DNA of 64,000 nucleotides, taken from BOG-908 sp965199235. Lineage in GTDB: Bacteria; Pseudomonadota; Alphaproteobacteria; Acetobacterales; Acetobacteraceae. The notes beneath the pieces are model-generated. The model was not told the origin of the DNA, made no database searches, and saw only the letters and a list, made by a program, of their open reading frames with translations. The DNA lies in contig CBDAQU010000002.1 in assembly GCA_965199235.1 (NCBI GenBank), forward strand, positions 2,542,001 to 2,606,000. Reading direction: 5' to 3'. The stretch's first letter is position 1. Each line of letters begins with the position of its first letter. Positions 42,354 through 54,864 of this stretch are shown one piece after another. Position numbers and translations under genes: made by a program.

Positions 42354-43664
42354 ATGCGCCTTTCCCGCAGTTTCGTGCCGACGCTGAAGGAAACACCTGC
42401 GGAAGCGCAGATATCGTCACACCGTCTCATGTTGCGAGCTGGTCTGGTGAGGCAGACGGCATCCGGAATCTACGCTTGGCTGCCGCTCGGTCTGAAAGTG
42501 CTGAACGCCATTTCCGCCATCGTGCGTGCCGAACAGAACGCAGCCGGTGCGCAGGAAATACTGATGCCGACCTTGCAGACCGCAGATCTGTGGCGCGAGA
42601 GCGGACGCTATGACGCCTACGGTCCGGAGATGCTCCGTATCCGCGACCGCCACGAGCGTGATCTTCTCTACGGGCCAACCAACGAGGAGATGGTGACCGA
42701 TCTGGCTCGTCAGGCCATCAAGTCTTATCGGGAACTGCCGCAAACCCTGTATCACATCCAGTGGAAGTTTCGCGACGAGATGCGGCCGCGTTTCGGCGTC
42801 ATGCGCGGCCGAGAGTTTCTGATGAAGGACGCCTACAGCTTCGACCTGGACTACGATGGTGCGGTAACCAGCTATCGGAGAATGATGCTGGCCTACATGC
42901 GCATCTTTCAGCGCCTCGGCGTGCGCGCGATCCCGATGCTTGCAGATACCGGCCCCATCGGCGGCGATCTCAGCCACGAGTTCATCGTTCTGGCACCAAC
43001 CGGCGAAAGCCAGGTGTTCTACGACTCTTCTCTGGAGCAGCTCGACTATCTGCAATCTCCCTATGCCTACGACTTGGCGGCCGACCTCGCGAGCTTTCAC
43101 GAGCTCATCAATACCTACTACGCAGCAACCGAAGAAAAGCATGACCCGGCGCGCTGGGCGAGCGTGCAGCAGGCGAACAAGCGGGAAGGGCGTGGAATAG
43201 AAGTCGGGCAGATTTTCTATTTCGGGCAGAAATACAGTAGGCCGATGGGCTTTTCGGTTGCAGGCCCAGCCGGCCAGGCTATCGTGCCGGAAATGGGCAG
43301 CTACGGCATCGGCGTGTCCAGGCTGGTTGGCGCAATTATCGAGGCGAGCCACGATGATGCAGGCATCATCTGGCCGAAAAGCGTGGCGCCCTTCCAGGCC
43401 AGCCTGCTGAACCTTCGCGTTGGCGACGCCGCCTGTGACGCGTTGTGCGAGACCATATACAACCAGCATCCAGGACGCCTGCTGTTTGACGACCGCGACG
43501 AGCGTGCGGGGGGCAAGTTCGCTGACGCCGATCTGATGGGCCTGCCATGGCAGATCATCGTCGGTCCGCGCGGCGCCGCTGTTGGCAAGGTCGAGGTGAA
43601 ACGCCGTGCAACCGGCGAACGCGCCGAATTATCGCTTCAAGACGCGCTCGCCCGGGTGTTCTGA
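42354..43664 (+). CDS. proS: Prolyl-tRNA synthetase, short alphaproteobacterial type
   Basis: 436 aa from ATG 42354. Class II motifs: motif 1 region GAQEILMPTLQ, motif 2 IQWKFRDEMRPRFGVMRGREF (in two parts) and motif 3 GSYGIGVSRLVGAI; the anticodon-binding domain ends the protein (IIVGPRGAAVGKVEVKRR). It lacks the editing (INS) domain present in the about 570-aa bacterial form, as usual for Alphaproteobacteria, where free-standing editing factors take over. It charges tRNA-Pro. lolC follows after 3 bp. Confidence 0.96.
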   Translation: MRLSRSFVPTLKETPAEAQISSHRLMLRAGLVRQTASGIYAWLPLGLKVLNAISAIVRAEQNAAGAQEILMPTLQTADLWRESGRYDAYGPEMLRIRDRHERDLLYGPTNEEMVTDLARQAIKSYRELPQTLYHIQWKFRDEMRPRFGVMRGREFLMKDAYSFDLDYDGAVTSYRRMMLAYMRIFQRLGVRAIPMLADTGPIGGDLSHEFIVLAPTGESQVFYDSSLEQLDYLQSPYAYDLAADLASFHELINTYYAATEEKHDPARWASVQQANKREGRGIEVGQIFYFGQKYSRPMGFSVAGPAGQAIVPEMGSYGIGVSRLVGAIIEASHDDAGIIWPKSVAPFQASLLNLRVGDAACDALCETIYNQHPGRLLFDDRDERAGGKFADADLMGLPWQIIVGPRGAAVGKVEVKRRATGERAELSLQDALARVF

Positions 43665-43667
43665 GCC

Positions 43668-44918
43668 GTGTTCGGGCCGTTCGAGCGTGCTGTCGCAGGC
43701 CGTTACCTGCGCGCGCGCCGCGGTGAGCGTTTCGTCTCCGTTATTGCGGTGTTCTCGCTGGTCGGCATTGCACTCGGTGTCGCGACCCTGATCATCGTCA
43801 TGTCGGTGATGAGCGGGTTCAAGGACGACCTGCTGTCACGCATACTCGGGTTGAACGGCCATCTGGGCGTGTACTCCGCCACCTCGTCGGGGCTGACGGA
43901 CTATGATGATCTGGCGCGGCGCATACGTGCGCTGCCCGATGTCGTCTCGGCAACGCCGGTGATCGAAGGCCAGGTTCTCCTGACAGGGCGGTCGCAAAAC
44001 TCCGGCGGCATCGTAAGGGGCATAACTCAGGCCGATTTGCGCGGTCTGCCGTCGATTGCCGGAAATATACGATCGGGGTCGCTGGACGACTTCCATGGCG
44101 ACGACGCAATCGCGGTCGGACTGACGCTTGCGGAACGATTCGGCCTGGACATCGGCAGCAAGATCACGCTTGTCTCGCCCGATGGCGCTATCACGGCGTT
44201 CGGAACCGTGCCCCGCGTGCGCGCCTACCGCGTCGTTGCAATATTCCAGGCCGGCATGAACGAGTACGACAGCACTTTCACGTTCCTGCCGTTGGAGGCT
44301 GCACAAATCTACTTCCAGAAGCCTGGAACCGTTACTCAGATCGAGGTGATGGTGCGCGATCCACAGCGCGTTTCTGTGGTCAACCGCGCGATACGGGATG
44401 CATTGCGCGACCAGGCTGTGCGGGTGATCGACTGGACTCAAAGCAACGACAGCTTCTTCGCCGCCGTTCAGGTGGAGCAGAACGTCATGTTTCTCATCTT
44501 GACCCTGATCATCATCGTTGCCGCGTTCAACGTCGTGTCGTCCTTGATCATGATGGTGAAGGACAAGACGCGGGACATCGCCGTGCTGCGCACCTTGGGC
44601 GCGGGGCGGGGTGCCGTCATGCGCATCTTCCTGATGTGCGGAGCATCCGTGGGCGTCACCGGCACCGTGCTCGGAACGATCCTGGGCGTGGTGTTCTGTC
44701 TCAACATCGAACGCCTGCGGCTGGCGTTGCAGAGCATTACCGGTACGACGCTGTTTGACCCGACCGTTTACTACCTCGAGCACCTGCCGGCGAAACTCGA
44801 TGCAGTCACAGTATCGCAGGTCGTCGTTATGGCGCTCATCCTGTCTCTGCTGGCAACCCTGTATCCGAGCTGGCGCGCCGCCAAGACTGACCCGGTCGAA
44901 GCATTGCGACATGAGTGA
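43668..44918 (+). CDS. lolC: Lipoprotein-releasing ABC transporter permease LolC/E type
   Basis: 416 aa from GTG 43668. FtsX-like permease with four membrane helices: the first near the N-terminus (VIAVFSLVGIALGVATLIIV), then a large periplasmic domain and the C-terminal three (NVMFLILTLIIIVAAFNVVSS onward). KDKTRDIAVLRTLGAG and TLYPSWRAAKTDPVEALRHE are family signatures. It releases outer-membrane lipoproteins from the inner membrane with LolD. A single permease gene suggests a LolF-like homodimer. It overlaps lolD by 8 bp. Confidence 0.93.
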   Translation: MFGPFERAVAGRYLRARRGERFVSVIAVFSLVGIALGVATLIIVMSVMSGFKDDLLSRILGLNGHLGVYSATSSGLTDYDDLARRIRALPDVVSATPVIEGQVLLTGRSQNSGGIVRGITQADLRGLPSIAGNIRSGSLDDFHGDDAIAVGLTLAERFGLDIGSKITLVSPDGAITAFGTVPRVRAYRVVAIFQAGMNEYDSTFTFLPLEAAQIYFQKPGTVTQIEVMVRDPQRVSVVNRAIRDALRDQAVRVIDWTQSNDSFFAAVQVEQNVMFLILTLIIIVAAFNVVSSLIMMVKDKTRDIAVLRTLGAGRGAVMRIFLMCGASVGVTGTVLGTILGVVFCLNIERLRLALQSITGTTLFDPTVYYLEHLPAKLDAVTVSQVVVMALILSLLATLYPSWRAAKTDPVEALRHE

Positions 44919-45588
44919 GCCGCTGGAGCTGCGCGAAGCTGGCCGAACCTATAAAAGTGCGGCGGGCGATCTTCCGGTGCTGCGCGGCGCCAACCTGATG
45001 TTGCGCCGTGGAGAGATCGTGGCGCTGGTGGCGCCGTCAGGAACAGGCAAGTCAACGTTGCTGCATCTGGCCGGCCTGCTGGAGCGCCCCGATGCGGGCG
45101 AGGTCGTCGTGGACGGACGGGATGCTGGCAGCCTGTCTGATGCTGAACGCACGCATATCCGGCGTGACAAGATCGGGTTCGTCTATCAGTTTCATCATTT
45201 GCTGGCCGAGTTTTCCGCGCTGGAGAACGTGGTGCTGCCGCAACTGATCGCCGGCACCGCCGGTAAGGCGGCACGCAAGCGCGCGACCGGACTGCTGGAG
45301 ACGTTCGGCCTTGGTGCGCGCCTGTCGCAGCTTCCGGGCAAGCTGTCGGGCGGCGAGCAGCAACGGGTCGCTATCGCGCGCGCGCTGGCAAATCGTCCGA
45401 CGGTCATCCTGGCGGACGAGCCCACCGGCAACCTCGATGCCGGAACCTCCGACGTGGTCTTCGGTGAGCTGCTCGCCATCGTGCGGGAGCAGCAGGTCGC
45501 CTGCCTGATCGCCACCCACAACACCGAACTAGCGGCCCGAATGGACCGTGTCGTTACGTTGCGCGACGGGCAGGTCGTGCCCCGCTAG
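44911..45588 (+). CDS. lolD: Lipoprotein-releasing ABC transporter ATPase LolD
   Basis: 225 aa from ATG 44911. Walker A APSGTGKST (41-49; first Gly replaced by Ala, common in alphaproteobacterial LolD), Q-loop FVYQFHHLLAEFSALENV, signature LSGGEQQRVAIARAL, Walker B VILADEPTGNLD and the H-loop ATHN. It powers LolC. The lipoproteins encoded at 2360, 49305 and 50829 would be clients of the Lol system. Confidence 0.95.
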   Translation: MSEPLELREAGRTYKSAAGDLPVLRGANLMLRRGEIVALVAPSGTGKSTLLHLAGLLERPDAGEVVVDGRDAGSLSDAERTHIRRDKIGFVYQFHHLLAEFSALENVVLPQLIAGTAGKAARKRATGLLETFGLGARLSQLPGKLSGGEQQRVAIARALANRPTVILADEPTGNLDAGTSDVVFGELLAIVREQQVACLIATHNTELAARMDRVVTLRDGQVVPR

Positions 45589-45654
45589 CCTAGTCGAGTC
45601 GGCTTGCGCACCGCCAGGGATGGCAGGTCCAGCCGTCCATAGTAATATGCTCCC

Positions 45655-49071
<3,417 letters not shown>

Positions 49072-49139
49072 GCCGTGCGCCCGCTCGGCAGGGTCTTTCC
49101 CTTGCTGCCGACCCCTGCTATCAGGCGGCACCCGTCCAG

Positions 49140-49215
<76 letters not shown>

Positions 49216-49304
49216 CAACGATGGTCGTGTGCCTCGCTTACGTTTGTAACCAAGCCGGACGTTAGATTTCGGCCGAACAAGTCCGGACCACGGGAGTAAA
49301 CCAG

Positions 49305-49508
49305 ATGCGTTGGACGATCCTGGCATTTGCATTGGCCGCTTCGGCCTGCGCTCAGAACGGGGCGACACCCACCAACACCGCGCCGACGGGTCAAGCAACA
49401 GGCGCTCCGAGTGGTGCTGGGCCGCAGGCCGGCGCCAGCGCAGGCTCATCGGTTGGGGGCGGGCCGGCTGCAACCGGCACAACGGACAGCGCCGGCGGAG
49501 CGAAGTAG
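49305..49508 (+). CDS. Small low-complexity lipoprotein or exported peptide
   Basis: 67 aa from ATG 49305, with GGGAG 10-14 bp upstream. MRWTILAFALAASAC resembles a lipoprotein signal with Cys15; the mature part is almost only Gly, Ala, Ser, Thr, Pro and Gln (GAPSGAGPQAGASAGSSVGG). I do not recognise a family; such tails are often flexible linkers anchored in the outer membrane. Confidence 0.55.
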   Translation: MRWTILAFALAASACAQNGATPTNTAPTGQATGAPSGAGPQAGASAGSSVGGGPAATGTTDSAGGAK

Positions 49509-49909
49509 CGCCACCCGAGCGCCACACCACCCTGCAGTCATCCTGGCGGCCAGAACGCCACCGGGTGTCCTGAATGAAGATGGCTGTCGATTCGGTCCGA
49601 CCATGTGGGATCCGCTTCGCAGCACAAAACGCAAAAGCTCTGCAGGATGGTGAGCCAGCGCCTGCGGCGCCGTAGCCATGTCACACAGTTGACCGTTCAA
49701 CATGGAATGGCGCGCCATCCGGGACACGCCAGGCCCGAACTGTGCTCGACCGTTAATTTTCAGACTTCCGTCATGAAGCAGTCGGGATTTCGTCAAGACT
49801 CAAAAGGCTGCCCGTGCTCAGTCGGGTCAGCGCAGGCCGGTCAGAAGGGGCAGTGCTGCTCAGACAGGGCTGCGCCAATGTCCTGATCTTCATGGGAGAG
49901 ACGACGTCG
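49509..49909. other. 401-bp stretch without a convincing gene
   Basis: Short open frames in this gap have no plausible start signals or protein character. It contains a 12-bp perfect palindrome ATGGCGCGCCAT at 49707-49718 and a weak stem TGGCG/CGCCA near 49550, but no T-run. The promoter of the HAF-repeat gene probably lies in its 3' part; I cannot point to good -35 and -10 boxes. Confidence 0.5.
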
Positions 49910-50785
49910 ATGCATCCAGTTTTCGCCGCAACATTGCTGCTTTTTGGCTCTGCCATGAGTTTCGCGCACGCTCAGAGCTACACCTTCACCAAGTCCAAGG
50001 CGCCGATGGGCGGGTCAACCATTTTCTGGGCGAACAGCAAGACCGCCATCCTGTCCGAAGTCACTTCGCCCTCTGGCACCTCTGTTTGCACCCTGATTCA
50101 GGGAAGCACCAAGACGGTCATCAACGATCCCTCCGGCACCGCCACGCAGTGCTATGGCGTCAGCGACACCGGCGTTGTGGTCGGCTACTACCTCATCTCG
50201 GCTCAGAGCGCCGTGGGTTTCACCTACACGAACGGCGTCTACAAGGATTACCTTGCGCCGGAAAGCAATGCCGCGATGGGCGGCACTCAACTCAACGCCA
50301 TCAGCGACAAAGGCCTGATCGCCGGAACGTATTCTGACGCCGCCGGCTACTCCCGTGCGTTCACGTTGAGGGGAACGACCTTTCGAAACATCCCGGTCAG
50401 CGGCGCCAACTACGTGATCGCCACCGGGGTGAACGACGTCGGCCAAGTCGTTTTGCAAAGCTTCGACGCCAACAACAACATCTTGGCAAATTACCTTGTC
50501 AAAGGGTCAGCCGTCACGACCCTGAGCTACCCCGGCGCGTCGCGGACGATCATGCACGACGTCAACAAAAACGGCATGGTCGTTGGCCATTTCACCGACT
50601 CGTCCGGCGCCGTGCACGGCTTCATTTATGACAGCGCGAGTTCGAGCTATTCCGGCGCCATCGACGCGCCAGGCAGCTCAGCCACCCTGCTCATCGGCAT
50701 AAATGACGAGGGTGACGTTGTCGGTGCAACGCCGTCACCCAGCGGGAACGTCTATTTCGGCCTGAAAGGCAAACCGGCGGATTGA
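49910..50785 (+). CDS. Exported HAF-repeat protein
   Basis: 291 aa from ATG 49910, with GGGAGAG upstream; ATG 49892 is a longer alternative. Signal peptide MHPVFAATLLLFGSAMSFAHA. The mature protein holds about six beta-propeller-like repeats of the extracellular HAF type, each with an [IV]xDxGxVVG core: GVSDTGVVVGYY, AISDKGLIAGTY, GVNDVGQVVLQS, DVNKNGMVVGHF, GINDEGDVVGAT. The family is secreted, with unknown function, often in soil and plant bacteria. It stands alone. Confidence 0.75.
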   Translation: MHPVFAATLLLFGSAMSFAHAQSYTFTKSKAPMGGSTIFWANSKTAILSEVTSPSGTSVCTLIQGSTKTVINDPSGTATQCYGVSDTGVVVGYYLISAQSAVGFTYTNGVYKDYLAPESNAAMGGTQLNAISDKGLIAGTYSDAAGYSRAFTLRGTTFRNIPVSGANYVIATGVNDVGQVVLQSFDANNNILANYLVKGSAVTTLSYPGASRTIMHDVNKNGMVVGHFTDSSGAVHGFIYDSASSSYSGAIDAPGSSATLLIGINDEGDVVGATPSPSGNVYFGLKGKPAD

Positions 50786-50828
50786 GCCTCGGCCTTGAGC
50801 CCGACTTCGTAGCGATCATCCGGCACGT

Positions 50829-51056
50829 CTAATTGTCGGAGCGGTTGCAGACCTCGCCTGGGCCTTCAATACGGCAGTTCAGCGGCGAAAAGCTGCTGTC
50901 GGCCGGCGGAAAGGAAGACCTGAGTGGGCGCGGGCCCTTATAGGGTTTTCCAGATGGGTTGAGGTCGTCGGCAGCAGCCGCGCGTTGTTGGGCGGTGGGC
51001 GGCGCCCCCGAACAGGCCGTCAGGACGAAAACGAGGAGAAGGGCGAGCGCTGGCAT
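50829..51056 (-). CDS. Small lipoprotein, 75 aa
   Basis: MPALALLLVFVLTAC is a good lipoprotein signal with lipobox LTAC (Cys15). The mature 60 residues start SGAPPTAQQRAAAADDLNP and end NCRIEGPGEVCNRSDN with two cysteines that could pair. I do not recognise a family. It is transcribed away from the APC permease; 162 bp separate the two starts. Confidence 0.55.
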   Translation of the reverse strand: MPALALLLVFVLTACSGAPPTAQQRAAAADDLNPSGKPYKGPRPLRSSFPPADSSFSPLNCRIEGPGEVCNRSDN

Positions 51057-51218
51057 GCTATGTCAGTCCGATAAGTCAGAGCATGTTCGATCAAACAGGT
51101 TGCAAACCTTAGGGTTCCGGCAAGCAGGCCACGGGCGCCCGCACCGACGCGCAGGAGGCGGCCGATTGACGGCCGCACCCTGATCGTTTCAGACAGCGTC
51201 CGTCACGGGAGCCCGTCC

Positions 51219-52622
51219 ATGCAGGTGAGCACGACCACTGGCGCCGGTTTGGCTGTCGACCGCTCTGCGTTGGGCCGCACACTTCGAACACGCCATGTGA
51301 CCATGATCACCATAGGCGGGATCATCGGGGCGGGGCTGTTCGTGGGAAGCAGCACGTCGATCGCGACGATCGGGCCCGCCTGCATCCTCAGCTACGGGCT
51401 GGCGGGCTTCGTCATCCTGCTGGTGATGCGCATGCTGAGCGAACTTGCCGCGGCGAACCCAGGAGTCGGCTCGTTTACCGAGTTCACCCGGCTTGGCCTG
51501 GGGGACTGGGCAGGATTCACCACCGGATGGCTCTACTGGTATTTCTGGGTGATGGTGGTGCCGATAGAGGCGCTCGCCGGCGGAAGCATCCTGCAGCAAT
51601 GGACAGGTTTTCCGGTGTGGGAACTCGCGCTGGGGCTGCTGGCCGTGATGACTGGGGTGAACCTGCTGTCCACACGGTCGTTCGGCGAGTTCGAGTTCTG
51701 GTTTTCGTCGATCAAGGTCGCTGCGATCGTGGCCTTCATCGCCATCGCCGGCTCGTTCGTCCTCGGGCTGGGTGGCTCGGTTCCACACGCCGTCGGCAAC
51801 ATCGTCTCGCGCGGTGGTTTCGCACCCTTCGGTCCGCTATCGGTCGTGGCCGGCGTAACCAGCGTCATCTTCGCCTTTGTGGGCGCGGAGATCGTCACGA
51901 TCGCTGCGACGGAGTCGGCGGAACCGGCGCGGAGCATCGCGCGGCTGACCAGTTCGGTCGCGGTTCGCATCCTGCTGTTCTATATCGTGTCGATAACCCT
52001 AATCGTCGCCGTGGTGCCATGGGACAGCATACGTCCAGGCATCTCGCCGTTTGCGCGCGCCCTGGGTGTCATCGGCATCCGCGGTGCGGAAACCATCATG
52101 AACGCGGTGGTTCTGACCGCTGTTCTGTCTTGCCTCAACTCCGGCCTATACGTGACGTCGAGGGTGTTGTTCGGCCTTGCCTCGAAGGGTGACGCGCCAG
52201 CCTGGCTTGTGCAGCTGAACGCCAGTCGCGTGCCTGCACGCGCTATCCTTGCCGGGGCAGCGTTCGGCTACGTCGCAATTGCGCTCTCGGTTCTCTCCCC
52301 CACCGTGGTCTTCAGCTTCCTAGTGAGCGCGTCAGGCGCCATCGCGCTGTTCAACTACCTGCTCGTGGCTTTAGCCCAGCTGCGGCTGCGGCGCGCGCTG
52401 GAGGCGAGCGCGCCGGAACGTCTGGTGATCCGTATGTGGTGGTTTCCCTACGCAAGCTGGCTGGTGGTGGCTGTGATCGTCTCAGTGCTCGCTGCCATGG
52501 CTCTGACGCCTGCGCTGCGCAGCCAGTTTACCTCCAGCCTGATCGCGGTCGGCATCGTTCTCGTTTCGTTCCTTCTACTGCGTCGTCGCCGTGCTTCGGC
52601 TCGCTTCGAGCCGGGTCAGTAG
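51219..52622 (+). CDS. APC-family amino acid permease
   Basis: 467 aa from ATG 51219 with 12 membrane helices. The helix 1 signature is HVTMITIGGIIGAGLFVGSS, followed by MLSELAAANPGVGSFTEF and WLYWYFWVMVVPIEALAGG; the AFVGAEIVTIAATESAEPARSIARL loop region and SGLYVTSRVLFGLASKGDAP are typical of the AroP/GabP/ProY group. It likely imports an amino acid or GABA by proton symport; a succinate-semialdehyde dehydrogenase 2 kb away would fit GABA, but this is only context. Its end overlaps the convergent gene by 7 bp. Confidence 0.88.
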   Translation: MQVSTTTGAGLAVDRSALGRTLRTRHVTMITIGGIIGAGLFVGSSTSIATIGPACILSYGLAGFVILLVMRMLSELAAANPGVGSFTEFTRLGLGDWAGFTTGWLYWYFWVMVVPIEALAGGSILQQWTGFPVWELALGLLAVMTGVNLLSTRSFGEFEFWFSSIKVAAIVAFIAIAGSFVLGLGGSVPHAVGNIVSRGGFAPFGPLSVVAGVTSVIFAFVGAEIVTIAATESAEPARSIARLTSSVAVRILLFYIVSITLIVAVVPWDSIRPGISPFARALGVIGIRGAETIMNAVVLTAVLSCLNSGLYVTSRVLFGLASKGDAPAWLVQLNASRVPARAILAGAAFGYVAIALSVLSPTVVFSFLVSASGAIALFNYLLVALAQLRLRRALEASAPERLVIRMWWFPYASWLVVAVIVSVLAAMALTPALRSQFTSSLIAVGIVLVSFLLLRRRRASARFEPGQ

Positions 52623-53890
52623 TCCGTCGAGGCCGGTAGGTCGGGCAGGCTGCGAAGAATGTTGGCCAGCGCCTCGGCCTGAGCAGGCAGCACCTTAGCC
52701 GATTGCCGGAGCGTGTCAGCCGCCTCCGTGCTGGTCGCGCAGGCAAGCGTCACAGCCTCCACGCCGGCTCGGAGCGTGGCAAAGCCCGGCCGAGACTCAT
52801 ACAACTCGGTCAAGATCCTGGCGATTTCCTGCCCCTGCCGTTCGACAGCATGGCTTACGGCACGTCCGATCTCGTGGTTCGCGGCAACAAGATCGGCAAT
52901 CTCCATCGTGCGGCGGTGGGCATCCACCGTATGCGCTATCAGGTCGCGCATTGCGGCACCCGCCTCGCCGAGCACCGGCTGGCAGCCGCCTGCAACCTCC
53001 TGCCACTCAAGCGCGATGGAGGCCAAACTGGGGTTTAAGACCTCATTTTCGGCCACCCCGATAGAACTCGCCTGCCGAGCTGTCGCCACCTGCAGAACCT
53101 GCTCGATACTGTCCAACGCCAGCACCAGCTTGGCTGTCTTGTCGTCCAGGTCAGCAACGCATCGATGAGTGGTGTGGGCGATTTCAGCCATCTGCACGGC
53201 CGCTGCCGTCATCTGCTGGGCACCCGAGGTCGTTGCCCGAACCGAGGCTGCGACTGCCGAAATACCGTCGATGGCGCGGGCTACCGCAGTGTCGGCCATC
53301 TCAAGCGAGCGGGCGGCGCCCGCAGCTTCGCGCACGAGGTGCAACCCTGTGAAATCGACCCGCGCCGCAGCATCGGAGAGGGTTTCGGCATCCTTGCTCA
53401 TCGCGCGCGCAATGCGCTGCGCCTGCTGACGCCCCTTCCGAGACGCCGAGTGACCTGCAGCCAGATCCGCCTCCAGCTTCGCCCGGCCAGCCTGCATTCG
53501 GTGCAACAGAGAAGCGAGGTCTCCGATCAGACCGGTCAACCCAGCGTATCCGCCTTCTGCAGGAGCGTTGCGGATGGCACCGCCGCTGTCCGCCATCCGG
53601 CGCAGCACCGCCTGGTAGATGCCAGTCGTTTCGAGCTGTGGCGCTTGGAGCGCCTTACGCTTCAGCCAAAGACCAAGGAGCGACACAGCCAGCAGAACGC
53701 CACAGCCGATCTTTACCGCAAGCCAGGGACAGGATGGGCTCAGCAGGCTAGATGTCAGACCCCAGGCGCCAAAGGCGAGCAGGAGAGCAGAACTGCCCAA
53801 CGCCCACTCGATGTCACTCTGAAGCCTCACGCACCCACCAACATGCGTCGACATCGACCCCTGAAACACGTTGGGAACGGGTCGACGCAT
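52616..53890 (-). CDS. MCP-like membrane coiled-coil protein without the signalling tip
   Basis: 424 aa from ATG 53890-53888, preceded by GAGAGGAAG, a good ribosome binding site; an in-frame extension to 53956 has none. Two membrane helices (about 30-50 and 58-76) leave almost no periplasmic part. The rest is a long Ala-rich helical coiled coil (SGAQQMTAAAVQMAEIAHTT, RTMEIADLVAANHEIGRAVS) like chemoreceptor cytoplasmic helices, but the invariant hairpin tip is absent. So coupling to CheA is doubtful; it may be a structural or sensory scaffold. It is divergent from the DUF3108 gene. Confidence 0.6.
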   Translation of the reverse strand: MRRPVPNVFQGSMSTHVGGCVRLQSDIEWALGSSALLLAFGAWGLTSSLLSPSCPWLAVKIGCGVLLAVSLLGLWLKRKALQAPQLETTGIYQAVLRRMADSGGAIRNAPAEGGYAGLTGLIGDLASLLHRMQAGRAKLEADLAAGHSASRKGRQQAQRIARAMSKDAETLSDAAARVDFTGLHLVREAAGAARSLEMADTAVARAIDGISAVAASVRATTSGAQQMTAAAVQMAEIAHTTHRCVADLDDKTAKLVLALDSIEQVLQVATARQASSIGVAENEVLNPSLASIALEWQEVAGGCQPVLGEAGAAMRDLIAHTVDAHRRTMEIADLVAANHEIGRAVSHAVERQGQEIARILTELYESRPGFATLRAGVEAVTLACATSTEAADTLRQSAKVLPAQAEALANILRSLPDLPASTDY

Positions 53891-53968
53891 AGGCGCTTCC
53901 TCTCTGACCAGTGAGCCAAAAGTGGCACCAAAGCGTTCACGAGGAGTGAAGGGCATTGGCAGGACGAC

Positions 53969-54802
53969 ATGAACCGAGGCACGCGCATGACAAGGACACT
54001 CGTACCGCGACGTCTAAGGCCCGGATGTCTCAGCATCGCACTCGGCGCCGCATGTCTTCCTTGCGCCGTTCTCGCCGCATCAACAGGCGGCTACAGCGTG
54101 GAATACGCTGGCTACACTCACGGATTTCTGGTGTTGAGGGTGGCAGGTTCGCTCACCCTCTCACCCACCGCATACGTTGTCCGGCTCAACTTCCGGACCG
54201 CCGGGCTGGTGGGCATGGTCGTGCACGCCGATAACGACAGCAGAGCGGAAGGCCATTTTGCCGGCGGCCAGGCGCAGCCCTCTCTGTTCGAGACATCCGG
54301 CCATCTCCGAGGTGCCGCCCGCGTCACCCGCGTCACCTATAGCGACGAAAACCCCGTCATCGAGGCGCTGAAGCCGCCTGTCGAGCGGGAGCGCAGCATT
54401 GTGCCTGTCGCCGATACGCGGCACACGATCGACACGCTGAGTGCGGCGGCCCTGCTGATACGCCAGGTTGGGCAAGACCTTCGCTGCGACGGCGCGGTGC
54501 GTGTTTTCGACGGGCGGAGACTATCGACCCAAACCGCCCACACAGCCGGGCCGGACCTGCTCGACCGGACCAGACGATCCATCTTCGCCGGGCAGGCGCT
54601 CCGCTGCGACGTGGAGGGACAGCAGCTGGCCGGCTTCGTACGCAACGAGAACCAGGAGGACCTGAAACGGCCGCGACGCGGCACCGTCTGGCTTGCAGAC
54701 ATGCTGCCGAACGCGCCGCCCGTGCCCGTTCGCCTCGTGTTCGAAAACAAGCTGCTCGGCCAGGTCACCCTCTACCTGACCGCAGTCACTCCAGCAAAAT
54801 AG
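53969..54802 (+). CDS. DUF3108 exported protein
   Basis: 277 aa from ATG 53969 with AGGA 7 bp upstream. Signal peptide region RPGCLSIALGAACLPCAVLA; the mature protein begins ASTGGYSVEYAGYTHGFLVL, the usual DUF3108 opening, followed by beta strands (AYVVRLNFRTAGLVGMVVH) and TRHTIDTLSAAALLIRQV, with GQALRCDVEGQQLAGF. The family lies in the periplasm of Proteobacteria; its role is unknown, and links to envelope polymers are suggested only by gene context elsewhere. Confidence 0.75.
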   Translation: MNRGTRMTRTLVPRRLRPGCLSIALGAACLPCAVLAASTGGYSVEYAGYTHGFLVLRVAGSLTLSPTAYVVRLNFRTAGLVGMVVHADNDSRAEGHFAGGQAQPSLFETSGHLRGAARVTRVTYSDENPVIEALKPPVERERSIVPVADTRHTIDTLSAAALLIRQVGQDLRCDGAVRVFDGRRLSTQTAHTAGPDLLDRTRRSIFAGQALRCDVEGQQLAGFVRNENQEDLKRPRRGTVWLADMLPNAPPVPVRLVFENKLLGQVTLYLTAVTPAK

Positions 54803-54864
54803 GCCGGGCATTCCTTAACCGCACCGTAACCTTATCTAAGGCTCTGAATAGCCGGAGACGTAGA

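Noticed and set aside
49605..49886. 93-codon open frame between the small lipoprotein and the HAF-repeat gene
   Set aside because: No ribosome binding site, irregular composition and no recognisable feature.
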